Assembly: GCA_033557465.1 (NCBI GenBank)
Contig: CM066037.1
Span: forward strand, 199,515,156-199,579,155
Origin: Ichthyophis bannanicus
Lineage: Eukaryota; Chordata; Amphibia; Gymnophiona; Ichthyophiidae
DNA length: 64,000 nucleotides
Reading direction: 5' to 3'
Both the position numbers and the translations under genes were made by a program. The stretch's first letter is position 1, and the number at the start of each line of letters is the position of its first letter. The notes under the pieces were generated by a model. The model was given only the letters and a program-made list of their open reading frames with translations. It was not told the DNA's origin and ran no database searches. This document shows, piece after piece, positions 32,716 through 44,499 of this stretch.

Positions 32716-33400
32716 AAGGACTTCATGGGTGATGGCCAAGGAGAGGACCCCACTGCTCAAAGACAGACATAAAAAGGCATGCCTGATTTTGCCCAAATCC
32801 ACCTTGAGAAACCTTCTGGGAAAATGTTCTGTGGACAGATGAAACCAAACTTGAACTCTTTGGCAATGCAGATGAGCAATACATTTACAGGCAAAGGAAT
32901 GAAGCTTATAAGGAAAGAAAACACCCTTTGTACAATTAAATATGGTGGAGGTTGTGGGGCTGTTTTGCTGCCTCAGGAACTAGAGGCTTGGAACGTATTA
33001 AAGTTATCATGAAGCCAGAGGACTACCAAGATATATTTTGGAGTGAAATGTGCTACCTAGTGTCAGAAAGCTAAGTCTGGGTCGAAGTTCATGGGTCCTC
33101 CAGCAGTACAATAACCCAAAACATACATCCAAAAGTAGAAAAAATGGTTAAAAAGATAAATATGGACTATTTTAAACTGGCCAGCAATGATTCCTGTTCG
33201 CAGTCCAATCGAGAACCTTTGAAAAGAGCTGAAATCTGCCATTTGGTAAAAGGAATCCTGGAAACATTTATGAACTGGAACACATCACAGTTGAAGAGTG
33301 TGAGAAACTACCAGCAGACAGATGTACAAAACTTATAGATGGCTACAAGAAACGTTTGGAGGCTGTCATCACTGCCAAGGGTTGTGCAACCAAATATTAG
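32716..33400 (+). pseudogene. Tc1 transposase, C-terminal catalytic part
   Basis: Frame-broken text includes LRNLLGKCSVDRNQTLNSLA and the DDE-type segment WTDETKLELFGNADEQYIYR read across frames near 32830. WSKVHGSSSSTITQNIH near 33080 and the NREPLKRAEICH-like block near 33205 follow, corresponding to the second and third catalytic regions of Tc1 transposases. Multiple stops. It continues the N-terminal part at 29437-29756. Confidence 0.72.
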
Positions 33401-33431
33401 AAAGGGTGCCATTAGTCCTGTTCATGTCATA

Positions 33432-33475
33432 TTTTGTGTGTGTGTGTGTGTGGGGGGGAGGGGGAGAGGGTGTTA
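33432..33475. repeat. (GT)n microsatellite with adjoining G run
   Basis: TTTGTGTGTGTGTGTGTGTG followed by GGGGGGGAGGGGGAGAGGG. Confidence 0.85.
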
Positions 33476-33607
33476 AAAAAAATGACTACATCTACGTTGC
33501 ACAGACTTCTCCTTTCTTATTGTATACCATTGAACATACTATTAAAATATAATGACATACAGCTGAAATATTTCCAATTATTTCTCAAGATATTGTGCAC
33601 AACATAC

Positions 33608-35086
33608 TGTCACAGGGCCTACCTTGGCAGCGTACTGGACCGAGGTAGGTGGGACATAAAAACATTTAAGGTTGGGTTTGGCCAATATCAAACAGAGCCC
33701 AGGGACTTTCAGCCCTGGTAGCGTCCTTTGGTACCAAAATCCCACAGAAAACAATAGGTCCGAGTGGAGGGAAAACAAAAGGCATTTATTTCCCCTTTCA
33801 TGCAAAAAGGTTCATATGCTTGGACACAAAACATCAAACACAAATTCCTTACTTCAGGTAAAAGAAAAAGAAAGCATTAAAGGAAAACTGTTATCTTCAC
33901 AGTAAATGGAATAGCAGGCAAACAAACAGTCTCAACTCCCAAGACCTAGCTTAGTTGCTTAGTAAGGACTCCAAGCTTCCTGACTTACAGAAGCTACAGT
34001 CCATCTCGGTGTCTGATGCAAATTCCACCTGCATCGGTTCCCCTTCTGAAGCCTCTGAGCCTAAGTCAGTATTTGTTGGTAAGTTGTAATAAGACTTTTT
34101 AAATATCTTCTGCACAACCTCCCAATGCTCAGGGTTGAATACAGGGCGTCGGTCCTGCGCCCTCAGATACTGGGAACTGTCTTCCTTTTGCAAGTGTTTG
34201 TCTTTGCTTTCTGTAAAGCTTGGTCACTAACAAGTCTCTTAGTTGGTGCATGTTTCTTGCACCTTATCTCGTAAGCATTCTCACAAGGATAATATTCCTG
34301 CGCTCCCTGTACTCCCCATACATCAGCAGTTTGTACCCTGCTTTTAGTTAAATATGGGTTACCTTTTCTTCTCGGCTTCTCTGTTCCAGGTGAGGTTTGA
34401 GGCCTGCTCCAGTTGGGATCCTGCCTGGCCTGAGCAACAGGCTTTGAGCTCTCCAACCGTCTTGCTGTTGGCTTTAGACCACAGTCACAGCCACGCCTTT
34501 GCTTCTCTGTACAACAAACACTCACTCTGGCTGGAGTTGTCCCACCTTCTCCACGGGGTCTCCTTTCTCCAAACCTCTGAGGCTGCTGCTGCCTCCTGCG
34601 AAACCGTTGGTCAGGGATTACTGCTCCTTCTGGATATCTAGCTCATTCACTCGGATGTCCTGCCCAACCTGCTGGTTCTGCTGGTTCTCTTGGCAGTCCT
34701 CCTTTCCCAGGCCGTCCTGCCTGTGCCTTTCTCCAGGGCTGTCCTGTCTCCTCAGGATATCCTCCTTTCCAGGGTTGTCCTGCCAGTTCTCTTCCTGGCC
34801 GCTCTGCTCCTGATTTTGCTTCTCCTGACTCTGCCGGTTCCGCTCCTGGTTCTGCTAGTTCTAGTTCTGCCTTCCAACCTTCCAAATTCCCTTTAAGAGG
34901 CACTCCTCTCTTTCTTGATTGGAAGCTGGCTGGCATTACGTCATGACCTAGGAGGTGTGGTTCCTCTGTTCCTCGGAGGTCCCTCCTGCTCCCCCTATGT
35001 GGTTCCTCGCGATATTGCAGGTTGTGCTTGACTTTTCCTGCGTTTAAAACATTTTCTTCCCCTCTCAGAGGGTCCGCAGCATCACA
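33608..35086. mobile_element. Candidate solo LTR, 1479 bp, with 4-bp target duplication
   Basis: Begins TGTCACAGGG and ends GCATCACA, giving the TG...CA ends of an LTR. The flanks are ATAC at 33604-33607 and ATAC at 35087-35090. It sits 12 bp inside the right terminal repeat of the Tc1 element. No gag-pol lies next to it, so it is either a solo LTR or another insertion with these ends. Minus-strand open frames (for example 33951-34193, 34163-34525 and 34643-35125, the last rich in Pro/Gly/Glu from a GGTTCTGCTGGTTCTC-like repeat) show no known domain. Orientation is not settled. Confidence 0.6.
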
Positions 35087-35128
35087 ATACCTAAAATTCA
35101 AGGGTTCCAATAATGTTGACCTCAACTG

Positions 35129-35737
35129 TATGTTTACTAATTGTTGCTTTAATTTCCTTGATTAGTGCAAAGAGTTTTTTGTGGATTGGTTGGAAGAAGG
35201 TAGCTTGGACAGGTTATAATTTCTAACAACTTGTCCATTGGTTGAGAAGATCATTAGACTTTTTTGCTGTTTTTGTTAATGAAGTTTGTTTAAACTGCTT
35301 AAATTTAAATCCTATATAACAAAGCAATTTTATTACATATACCTTTTCATTTCCTATGGTAGGATCATCAGAATAAAGTTATTTAGAAAACTTGGGAAGA
35401 TGCCAAAACCTTTTAGGTACTAGACTTAAATAAAAACAAAACAAAACCTTTTTTGTGTTTTGTTTTTCATTTTATTTACTTATTTAATTATGTTGTCTTT
35501 TATGGGTGATACACTGACAACAGTCACATGGTAATGTTTATGAACAATATTAATAACATAGTAGGTGAAAGCAAAAGAGACCAATTTGCCCATTCATTCT
35601 TTTTAGTTTGTGCTAGGATGTATCCCAGCTGTTAGCCATAGAGTATGATAGCTTTTAAGATACTTCTCTTATCTAGGATAATTTGTCGTCTTCTCCTACT
35701 TAGTTCATGTCATCACAGTTCCCTTTCTATATGTGTG
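35129..35737. other. Unassigned AT-rich DNA
   Basis: No gene seen. 35545-35640 has TAACATAGTAGGTGAAAGCA and CCAATTTGCCCATTCATTCT, reminiscent of a diverged LINE 3' end. Confidence 0.4.
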
Positions 35738-35752
35738 TTCAGAAACCATTGT
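35738..35752. repeat. 15-bp target duplication of the RTE LINE, left
   Basis: TTCAGAAACCATTGT, identical to 38588-38602. Confidence 0.85.
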
Positions 35753-38587
35753 TGTTGTTGTTAAGTGCCGTCGAGTCGGAGTCGACTCATGGCAACCCTC
35801 TGGATATCTATCCTAAATTGTGTTCGGTCTTCAGTCAGGCGGCTCATTGTTGAGAGACTGGTACCCGTAGCTGCTGTAATTGTATCGATCCATCTCATTG
35901 CTGGCCTTCCTCTTCTGCGTTGACCTTCTATCTTGCCAAGCATGATGTCTTTCTCTAATGATCTCTCTCTTCGCATGATGTGTCCAAAGTATGAAAGTCA
36001 AAGTCTTGTCATCTGAGCTTCTAAAGAAAGCTTAGGTTTGATCTCCTCTAGTACCGACTGGTTTGTTCTTCGGGCAGTCCATGGTATACACAGTATTTGC
36101 CGTGAGCACCATAATTCAAAGGCATCAATTTTCTTCCTATCTGTCTTTTTCACTGTCCAGCTTTCACATCCATATGATGTTATTGAAAATACAATGGCTT
36201 GAACAAGTTGAATCTTTGTATGGAGAGAGACATCTCTGCTCTTGAGAATCTTATCTAGGTCTTTCATAGCCATTCTGCCAAGAGCAATGCGTCATCTGAT
36301 TTCTTGACTGCTTGTTGCTTCTTTATTGATAGTTGATCCAAGTAGGTTAAAGTTGTTCATAATTTCAATTTCTTCTCCTTCAACGATGAACCTGTTGATT
36401 ATGTCAGTTGTCATGATCTTTGTCTTCTTTACATTAAGGTGCAGGCCCATTTTGAGACTATGTTCTTTGATTGTGAGAAGCAAATGTTTCAGATCATCTT
36501 CACTTTCAGCCAGTAATGTGGTATCATCAGCATAGCGAAGGTTGTTGATGAGTCTTCCACCAATCTTCACACCTCTGTTGTCTTCATACAATCCTACTTC
36601 TCTGATGATTTGTTCTGCATATAAATTAAACAGGTAGGGGGAAAGTATGCAGCTTGTCTTACACCTTTGCTTATTTTAAACCATTCTGTTTCTCCTTGTT
36701 CCGTTCGAACTGTTGCTTCTTGATCAATGTACAGATTGCGCAAGAGAATGATCAGGTGTTCTGGTATACCCATGCTTCTTAATGTGGCCCAGAGTTTCTC
36801 ATGGTTTACACAGTCAAAAGCCTTGCTATAGTCGATAAAGCACAAACAGATATCCTTTTGGTATTCTTTAGTCTTTTCAAGGATCCATCTCACATCTGCA
36901 ATGATGTCTCTCGTTCCTCGCCCTTTCCTGAACCCTGCTTGCACGTCAGGTAGTTCTTGTTCCAGGTATGGTTGTAGTTTCTCTTGAATAATCTTGAGTA
37001 GAATCTTGCTGGCATGTGGGATCAGAGCGATTGTGCGAAAATTTCCACAGTCAGTTGGATCACCTTTCTTTAGTATTGGTATAAACACAGATCTTTTCCA
37101 GTCAGTTGGCCATGATGTTGTCTTCCATATTTCTTGGCAGAGCCTTGTGAGTACGGTAACAGCTGCATCAGATTGCTGCAATACTTCTATGGGAATGCTA
37201 TCAATGCCTGGTGCTTTGTTCTTTGATAAGGCTTTCAATGCTGCTTCAACTTCTTTCATCACCAATGGTTCCCGATCATAAGGTACAGGTTGAAACGGCT
37301 GTTGGTCCACTTGATCTTTATCATATAAAAACTCTATATTCCTTCCACCTTTTCTTGATCCTCTCAGCATCATTCAACATAGAACCTTGAGCATCTTGTA
37401 ACATTCCAATTTGAGGCTGAAACTTTTTCTTTAACTCTCGTAGCTTTAGGAAAGCCGATCTTGTTCTTCCTCTAATAGTTTCTGCTTCTATTTTCTTGCA
37501 AGTGTCATTGTAGTACTTTTCCTTGTCCTGTCTTGCTGCACGTTGGAAATCTCTGTTGAGTTCTGCGATTGTCTTTCTTTCTCCTCTGGCTTTAGCTTCT
37601 CTGCGTTTCTGGGCAATTTTCAGAGTTTCTTCTGTCATCCATTTTGGCTGTTTTTGCTTTTTCACCTTTTGTAGAGACTTCTTGCTTTCTTCTAACACAA
37701 CCTTCTTGATGTCATTCCATAACTCTTCTGGAGCTCTGTCATTTGTATCTAAAGCAGCAAATCGATTTTGCAGGCAGTCTTTAAATTCCAGTGGTATATT
37801 CTCAAGGTCATATTTTGCTGCATTCATGAGTGGTTTGCTATTTTTCAACTTTAGCTTGAGTTTGCATACTAGTAGTTGATGATCTGTACCACAATCAGCT
37901 CCAGGTTTTGTCTTTGTTGATGTTACAGAGCTTTTCCATCATTGACTTCCACAGATGTAGTCAATTTGATTTTTATACAGTCCATTAGGTGAAGTCCATG
38001 TGTACAGTCGCCGCTTGTGTTGCTGGAAGAAGGTGTTTGAGATGAATAGATCATTGGTCTTGCAGAATTCTATCAGTCTTTCTCCAGCTTCATTTCTGTT
38101 GCCAAGTCCATATTTTCCAACTACTTTGCCTTCTTCTTTGTTGCCAACGTTTGCGTTCCAGTCACCCATGACTATCAGGATATCCTGTTTGCATGTTCTG
38201 TCAATTTCAGCTCGTACTTGTTCATAGAACTCTTCAATTTCATTCTCTTCTGCAGCTGTTGTTGGGGCATATACTTGAATTATAGTTGTGTTGATAGGCA
38301 ATCCTCGTAGACGAATAGAGATTAAGAGTTCGCTGACAGCATTGTATTTCATTACAGTTCTTGCAAGTTTCTTCTTTATTATAAATGCAACACCATTTCT
38401 TCTTTGTCTTTCATTTCCAGCATAGTAGACCATGTGATCATCTGATGCAAAGTGCCCCATGCCAGTCCATTTCAGTTCGCTGACACCCAACAGATCAAGT
38501 TGTACACGTTCCATTTCATTCTTGACCACTTCCAACTTCCCTTGGTTCATGCTTCGTACGTTCCATGTTCCAATGTGTAAAACATCT
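35753..38587 (-). mobile_element. RTE-type LINE, nearly complete
   Basis: Bounded by an identical 15-bp target duplication. On the minus strand it starts near 38587, carries endonuclease then RT, and ends in GAGTCGACTCCGACTCGACGG-type text and a short (AAC)n tail. The compact length (about 2.8 kb), the RTE-like protein text and the simple-repeat tail fit the RTE/BovB group of LINEs. Several frameshifts split the ORF. Confidence 0.85.
35761..38550 (-). pseudogene. RTE ORF, endonuclease plus reverse transcriptase, frameshifted
   Basis: From 38550: the endonuclease with LLGVSELKWTGMGHF, QVYAPTTAAEE, LIVMGDWNANVGNKEEGKVV and LYTWTSPNGLYKNQIDYI, with a break near 37935. Then a linker (37848-37321), and RT with IPILKKGDPTDCGNFRTIAL, QAGFRKGRGTRDII, CFIDYSKAFDCVNHEKL and KGVRQ, with a break near 36660. 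LINNLRYADDTTLLAESEDD follows (catalytic ADD intact), then the C-terminal domain SITSYGCESWTVKKTDRKK and GHIMRRERSLEKDIMLGKIE. Motif order and spacing are those of RTE/BovB ORF2. About five frame breaks make it non-coding. Confidence 0.87.
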
Positions 38588-38602
38588 TTCAGAAACCATT
38601 GT
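38588..38602. repeat. 15-bp target duplication of the RTE LINE, right
   Basis: TTCAGAAACCATTGT, identical to 35738-35752. Confidence 0.85.
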
Positions 38603-38983
38603 AATAATCAATCTAGCTATGAGTAGCAGCATGGCCATTGCCTGAGCATTTGGTCTTCTATGTCCCTTGTGTAGCCTGCCAGAAAAACCTAGCTACCTGC
38701 ATTTTCTGTAGGACATCTGATTATTACTGTGCTCTCAGCCTGCTAGTTTTTCTTTCAACGTTATTTAGATAGCTACTAATTTTACTATAGCTATTGCCTG
38801 AACATCTGGCCTTCTAAATTCCCTCCACCAATCAAAAAGGCCCGACTATGTGAGTGCCTGCATTTCGCTAGGACCGTGATCTTTACTAATTTTTAAACAG
38901 GGGTCACGGTTCCCAAATAGGAGAGCCAATCAGTCTTCCCACACAGAAACACATTACCTACTGGTGCATGCTAATGATTTTAT
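38603..38983. other. Unassigned DNA right of the RTE LINE
   Basis: Two loosely repeated phrases (GCCTGAGCATTTGGTCTTCT at 38641 and GCCTGAACATCTGGCCTTCT at 38798) suggest an old duplication of about 157 bp. No gene. Confidence 0.45.
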
Positions 38984-39130
38984 TTGTATTCAGCTCACAC
39001 CTTTCCAAAGCGAGTTACATTCAGGTACAGTTAAATATTTCCATGTACCCAGAGAGCTTACAATCTAAGTTTGTACTTGAGGCAGTGGAGGGTTAAGTGT
39101 CTTGCCAAAGCCACAAGGAGCATCATACCC
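38984..39130 (-). mobile_element. SINE 3' part, minus strand
   Basis: The complement reads CTCCTTGTGGCTTTGGCAAG, then CTTAACCCTCCACTGCCTCA, AACTTAGATTGTAAGCTCTC, and CTGTACCTGAATGTAACTCG with a TGAATACAAATAAA end. It matches the tail of the SINE at 56888-57115. The tRNA-like head is missing or lost. Confidence 0.7.
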
Positions 39131-42100
39131 CCCTTGTGTCTCTCTTTATCATCCTGCTCGCCTTGAGACACAGACTGGTAGCATGGGGTGTAGCACAAGT
39201 TCCTCCTACCATGTGTCACTAGTCTCCCTCTCTTTTCTTGCATACCATCTACCCACCTTGTACTATTAGTCACGCTCTTCTCTTGCCTCACCTTGTGCCA
39301 TCAGTCTCTCTCTCTCTCTTATACACAAACCTCTCTCCCCTCTACACACATGCTTCTTGTGCCAAACAGTCCCTCCCCCAGCAAGTGATGGAAAAGATTT
39401 AAAAACACCGCATGCAGTCTGCATGGAAGCACAGAATAGTTGCAAACAAATGACCAAAACTTACTTTAGCAGTCAGTGCCTGCTGGTGAGCACTAGAGCT
39501 ATGAAAAGAATTTCTGAATCCTGTTCGTGGTAGAAGTGCAGAGAAAGGGGAGCCAATGGCAAAGGCAGGTGTGGAGGAGCATTGCCTGTGCTCCTTCTGC
39601 ACTGTAGTAGAGTGTTGGTGCCAGTGGTGGAGAAACAGGTTGGGAAGCAGAGGAGGATTCTGACTCAACTTCTCCTGCTGCATATACGTTTCAGAGCATG
39701 CAGTAGCAGGAAGGTGCCAGCAACTCCAACGTGTATTAAAGAGAGGGGGGAACGGAAGGTACAGCTGTCCTGCCACTGCCATCTCCACCCATTAGAAAGG
39801 TGAACAGCCAGCAGAAAGTGCAGGCCAAATTTGGCCTATTTCCTCTATCATCTGTGTCACTTACTTACAGCTGCTGCCCAGTGCTGCCTGAGATCTGCTC
39901 TGTATAAGTCTAATGGTTTCTCTTGCCCTGACTGGGGTTGCAGTTGGTAAAACGTGGCTATGCTGGACGTGGACAGAAACAATAGCAGTGGTGGTGAGTT
40001 AGCTCTTTGTTCACTCCTAGTGGTGGTTGATCTGCTGAATACTGGCTTCGGTCTGCATCAGGTTGTGGGATATTATACGCCTACCACTCTGCTCCATCTC
40101 TCCTCCCAGTACTGTGCTCTCATGTGACGCAGTGATATAGTTTGTACCATGGGAGGTAATGGAGTAGGGCTGACCACTGCCTGGCACAACTAAGAGGGAA
40201 AGGCAGTGGGATCCAAGCCAGTAGCCAGGGGAGGCAGGGAAGTGTGAATAGCAGAGCATATAAGGTAGGTTGCAGCATGCATCTTTATGCCACCAAAGCA
40301 AAAAAAAAAAAGAAAAAAGGTGATGATAGGGGCCACCAGAGGCCTTGCATTGAGAAATGCTGCTCTAGAATTACTAAGGTTTTATTCTGTACACACATTT
40401 CTCAGTCTGTTTATTTTGTGTTGTGCTCGTATAGTTTTTGAATGCCTTTGTCCTTGATAGTTTATGGTCTGAAACCTTTGATTCCAAAAGTCAGGAATGT
40501 ACATGTGGTTAAGACCCCTCCCCTCATTGGGGCACCTGGCATCTACTTCCTGATGGAAGTAGGGAGGGATTAAGGCTTGGGTATCATTAGCTGCTATCAG
40601 ACATTGATGTCTCCTGGTTCCTGGCAGCCCACAAAGGTCTAAAACCCACAAAGCAAACTCGCAGCATCCAAAGATTCAGGAAGGAAGCAGTGACCAGCCA
40701 AGTACTAGGCATTTTGGAGGCTGGGGAGGGTGCTTGCTGTAGTCTAGGAGGAACAGGGGAGAGTTCTTGCTAGGATCCTGGGCTACTTTAAACATCTGCA
40801 TTAACATGATGTAATTAGATACAGAGGTGTATTGGTGTTCACATGTTTGTGGCTGTTTAAAAATGGGGAGCTCAATGGGTTTGTTTGCTTAGGGCCCCAC
40901 TGATGGGTTAATCCTTCCATACCTGGAAGCAGGCATTCTGAGGAAGCTGTCCTTAGCTCCAGTCTCCATTACAAATGAGGCCTTGAGCTGTCTTTGCAGC
41001 AGGCTTCTTGCTGGGAGCCTGGGAGAGCATCTTCTTTTCACACTGAATTTCAGTAAATCAACTTTCAGAGAGACTCATCACAGTTGTATAGACTTGAGCT
41101 CTGTATAGCTACCTTTTAATTCTAGCTCATCTTACATTAGGTTCCTGTTTGTTCATTTGCTCTGTTAATAAAGTTTTAGATATTAAGAAGCAGGGCAAGG
41201 AATCTTTTTTTTAACTAGAATTCTCTGTTTACTCGCCTAACTGTATAGCAACCTGCCCAGTGAAGGCAGAATAGGTTTCATATTCATTTTGCTATTCATT
41301 CAAGCAATCCCCGAAACTACTTTTTGAATTGTTTGAGTAGAGTACTTAAAACACAGATATATGCTGCTGCTAGGTCATACCTTTGCTAACGTAACCTTTT
41401 GCAATTAAAATATTTATGTAGCTATAGAGAATAGTCTTTTGAAAATGTGCCCCTTCCCTTTACAGGGAAAAGTACGTATGGTGTGTGAGAGAGAGGTGGT
41501 CCTGAAACAGTGGGGTTGAGCTGGGCCAGTAGCAGTCGTGAGCATGGGCATTTCATTGTACTTGCTGGTCATCTGATTTTTTTTTTTGTTTCCCCAAGGA
41601 GTTTCCCTTTAGAAAATTTCTTTCAGACCCACAGGTGCACAGTACCCATGGCAGACTTGAACACTTGTCAGTGATGAAATCACTGGTATGTGCTCTGGTG
41701 CAGCACTGAATGAAGCTGATATTGTCTGCTTCCATCTGGTGGCAAGGTGTGTGAATTAGTGCAACAATGCAGATAAGCCTGTTACCTCTGGCTCAGACTA
41801 TGGTCCTGTGGCCTGTGTGCTGAGCTCAGGTATGCCCTTGTCTCCTTGACCTGATGACATGTCCTGTGTCCAGCGCTGCTACCCTACAGGAGAGTGGACA
41901 GGAGGACCCCCATGGGGCCCCTGAGGGGGTTGGTAAGTTTGGGCCCAGACCCCTCTTCCCTCTTGCTGTCCCCTGCTTGATTTTTTGTTCTTGAATTTTT
42001 CTGATTTATTTTTCTGAACTTTTCTACTTTCCCATTTACTTCAATGTGCTGTATTTAGTTGTTTTGCTGCATGCAATAAAAGCAGTTTGAAATAAGAGAG

Positions 42101-42339
42101 GCTCTTTCTCCTCCAGCAGCCAAGCCTCTGAGGCCTCCTGCAGCAGTCCTACTTGGGTTTCCCCTGCTAGCTTGAACAGGTGCTGGGATTTCCTTTTTGG
42201 GGTTTCTTTTTCACCATGGCTGTTGCAGGGTTCCGCCGCCCCCCCCCCCCCCCGGTCTTTTTGATGCGTGGAGCTTTGCCATGATGCTGGGGCTTTGTCC
42301 CTATGCTTTTTGAAATACCCGTAGAGTCAGCTTTGTGCC
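39131..42339. other. Unassigned DNA, no supported gene
   Basis: About 3.2 kb with short unrelated reading frames only, an A run at 40302-40312, a T run at about 41578 and a C run at 42239-42254. AATAAAAGCAGTTTG at about 42076 resembles a polyadenylation signal but no exon can be argued. It may include diverged repeat debris that I cannot name. Confidence 0.4.
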
Positions 42340-42500
42340 GAGGTCATTTCCCCACAGTGTCAAAGGCTTTACTAAAACTAAGTACACTAGAGCTCTCCCT
42401 TGGTCCAACTCTGTGGTCACGCAGTCAAAGAAATTAATGAGATTTGTCTGACAACATTTGCATGCTGCCTTGGATCCTGTAATCTATTGTATTCCAGAAA
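42340..42500 (-). pseudogene. CR1/L2-type RT fragment
   Basis: GTCAAAGGCTTTACTAAAACT, GTGGTCACGCAGTCAAAGAA and ATTAATGAGATTTGTCTGAC parallel the minus-strand LINE at 23405-23505 (same phrase order: CAAAGGCTTTGCTGAAATCC, GGTCACCCAGTCAAAGAACT, CAATCAGGTTTGTTTGGCAA). It covers the QTNLIEF...YLDFSKAF motif region of RT. Short and decayed. Confidence 0.65.
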
Positions 42501-43120
42501 TCTCACTGTCCTCTGGCATTAGGCTACCTTACATATGTAGAGCCTGCTTCTTTCTTAAGAGTTGCAAGCAGACTCTGTTTTGGAGGGTATCTGGTGTCCT
42601 TCTGGCATCTTTCCTTTACCTGAGCCTATGCAGCTTCTCTTAGTGGAAGAACCCTGAGCTGGGCCTTAGCGGGCCCTAGTGTCTCTCTTCATTTTACACT
42701 CTGCCCCACAGTGAGCTGGATCGGTTTTATGGGCTTCCTCAGTAGATGTTGTCATCATGGCATTACCAAGTGCATGACCATCCCGGTAGAAAGGGGTCCT
42801 GCACTCAAGGAGACTCATGATAGAAGGATAGAGGTCATATTTATGAATGCCTTCTAGACCTCTTCCTTAGGCTCTCAAGCTGCTTTATGTACAGGTTTGG
42901 TGGCCTGAGCCCTCTTGTGCTGGGTCCAGCTGCAGTTGGATAGCCCACAGACTGCGAGATTGGAGTCTGCATCTGAGTAAGTGACAAATGCCCTGTATTG
43001 ACTTTATCAGGATCTCGTCCTGGCAGTGATGGTAGGGCTAGATGGAGACTTCAGCAGAGCAATTAGTTGGCTGATGTTGACTGAAGCTACTAATGAGCAG
43101 GCTCCCTTTTAAGGCATACT
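42501..43120. other. Unassigned DNA, possibly degraded DIRS
   Basis: Lies immediately upstream of recognisable DIRS RT and on its strand. I see no convincing motif, so I leave it unassigned. Confidence 0.35.
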
Positions 43121-44280
43121 ACCGTATTCACATCCGGTAACAAAACCAGCAATTTCTTTGCTTCTGTGTCCTGGGCTGCCATTTCCTTTGGCCTAGTCAC
43201 AGCTACTCATATTATGAAGCTCATAGTAATGGTGGCTTTTCTGTGCAGGCAGGGGATGGATCTGGGTTCACCCATACCTGGACATCTGGCTGATTTAGGC
43301 GAACTCCCTGAAGTCCAGGGATGACTCAGCCCTGTGGAAAGAATGAGAGTTTGTGATCAACTATCCCAAGAGTAGACTAATCCCTTCCCTTGAGGCTCTG
43401 TTCAGAACTCTCCTGGGTCAAGTTTTCCTCTTTCCAGAGAGAGAGCTCAAGTTGCAAAGCTAACTCAGTCAGTTCTTTGGGCTTGGGATTACTTTAACTC
43501 CAGAAGCCCATGGCATCGACCCTGGAGTTAGTCCCATGGACCAAGGCATACCTGCCTCCCCTCTTCAGAGGCATCTGCTGTCACTGTAGTCTCCCTGTTG
43601 TCAGCAGTTTGACCAGACACTTTGTTTCTTCTGGGAGATCAAGGAATGGTTAATATGGTGGTTGCAGTCTCGCCATATCTTGGTCAGGATGCCTCTAGAA
43701 GCACTGGATTAAGTTGCGGAACCCACTGTCTAAGTCAGCTTATTCAGGGGCTCTGGTCCCCTTAGGAGGCCGCCTGGTTGATCAACTGATTGGAAGCCAG
43801 GGCTATCCACCTAGCTTTGGAGAGGTTCCAGTCTCTCCTGGTGAGCAAAATCTTTAAACAATGCCACAGCTGTGGCATATGCCATCAAGCAGGGTGGAAC
43901 CTGCAGCGCTGGAGTGGCTCTCAAGGTACAGTTATGTCATTGGATGGAGGAGCACTTGATTGCCCTGTCCGCAATCCACATAGCAGTCATCGACAATGTA
44001 CAGATCTTTTTTTTTTTATTCAGAACACTGTGGATCCTGGCAAGTGGAAGTTGAGCCCTTTTGCTTTCAACGTCATATTGCAGAGGGGTGGGTCTTTCCA
44101 GTATTTAACTTGATGAACATTTTGGAGAATGCTAGAGAGGAGAAATTTTTCAGATGCAGGAGGAATCCCCTAGCAGTGGGCTTAGATGTTCTGCTTCAGG
44201 AATGGCCCCAGGAGGGTCTCCATTATTTCTTCCCTGTGGCCCTTGGTAAGCTGTCTTCAGTGCAGGATTCTGTCTCATCC
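43121..44280 (+). pseudogene. DIRS reverse transcriptase and RNase H, decayed
   Basis: Readable pieces in order: ISFGLVTATHIMKLIVMVAF near 43175, HPYLDIWLI near 43270 (in place of the usual YLDDW catalytic motif), NYPKSRLIPS near 43364, then LEARAIHLALERFQSLLVSK near 43793 and LIALSAIHIAVIDNVQI near 43960 (RNase H region). FRCRRNPLAVGLDVL near 44150 and GLHYFFPVALGKL near 44214 complete it. Many frameshifts. The second catalytic Asp of YLDD is lost. Confidence 0.7.
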
Positions 44281-44499
44281 CTTACTACTACTACTACTAC
44301 TAATCATTTGTATTGCACTACAAGGTGTATTCAGTGCTGTACATATAAATGTAAGACATAGTCCCTGCTCATCAGAGTTTCCAATCTAATCGAGATGAAA
44401 AAGACATTGCAAAACTGGGGACTAGAGTATGCCAACATACACATAAGTAGTGGACAAGAGAATGAGGAGCATCAGAATCCAAAAGCAGCCTCAGAGAGG

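Larger units (their letters stand above)
28507..35128 (+). mobile_element. Tc1-like DNA transposon with two nested insertions
   Basis: The left terminal inverted repeat at 28507-28536 (CAGTTGTGGTCAACATTATT and on) pairs with the right one at 35099-35128 with two mismatches in 30 bp. The right flank is TA, the Tc1/mariner target; the left TA is mutated. Transposase pieces lie at 29437-29756 and 32716-33400. Nested inside are a CR1 LINE (29757-32715) and a solo LTR (33608-35086). Without them the element would be about 2.2 kb, longer than usual. The stretch 28750-29300, with GGCCGACACCGCGTGAGGCT, may be a further insertion that I cannot name. Confidence 0.8.

Noticed and set aside
33951..34525. 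Minus-strand frames as a possible host gene
   Set aside because: They lie wholly within the TG...CA-bounded candidate LTR and lack recognisable domains. A host exon cannot be excluded without RNA data.
39399..39788. 129-codon minus-strand frame as a host exon
   Set aside because: No domain, no splice signals that I can argue for, and unremarkable composition.
42070..42095. AATAAA polyadenylation signal of a host gene near 42076
   Set aside because: An isolated hexamer with no upstream exon or conserved coding sequence.
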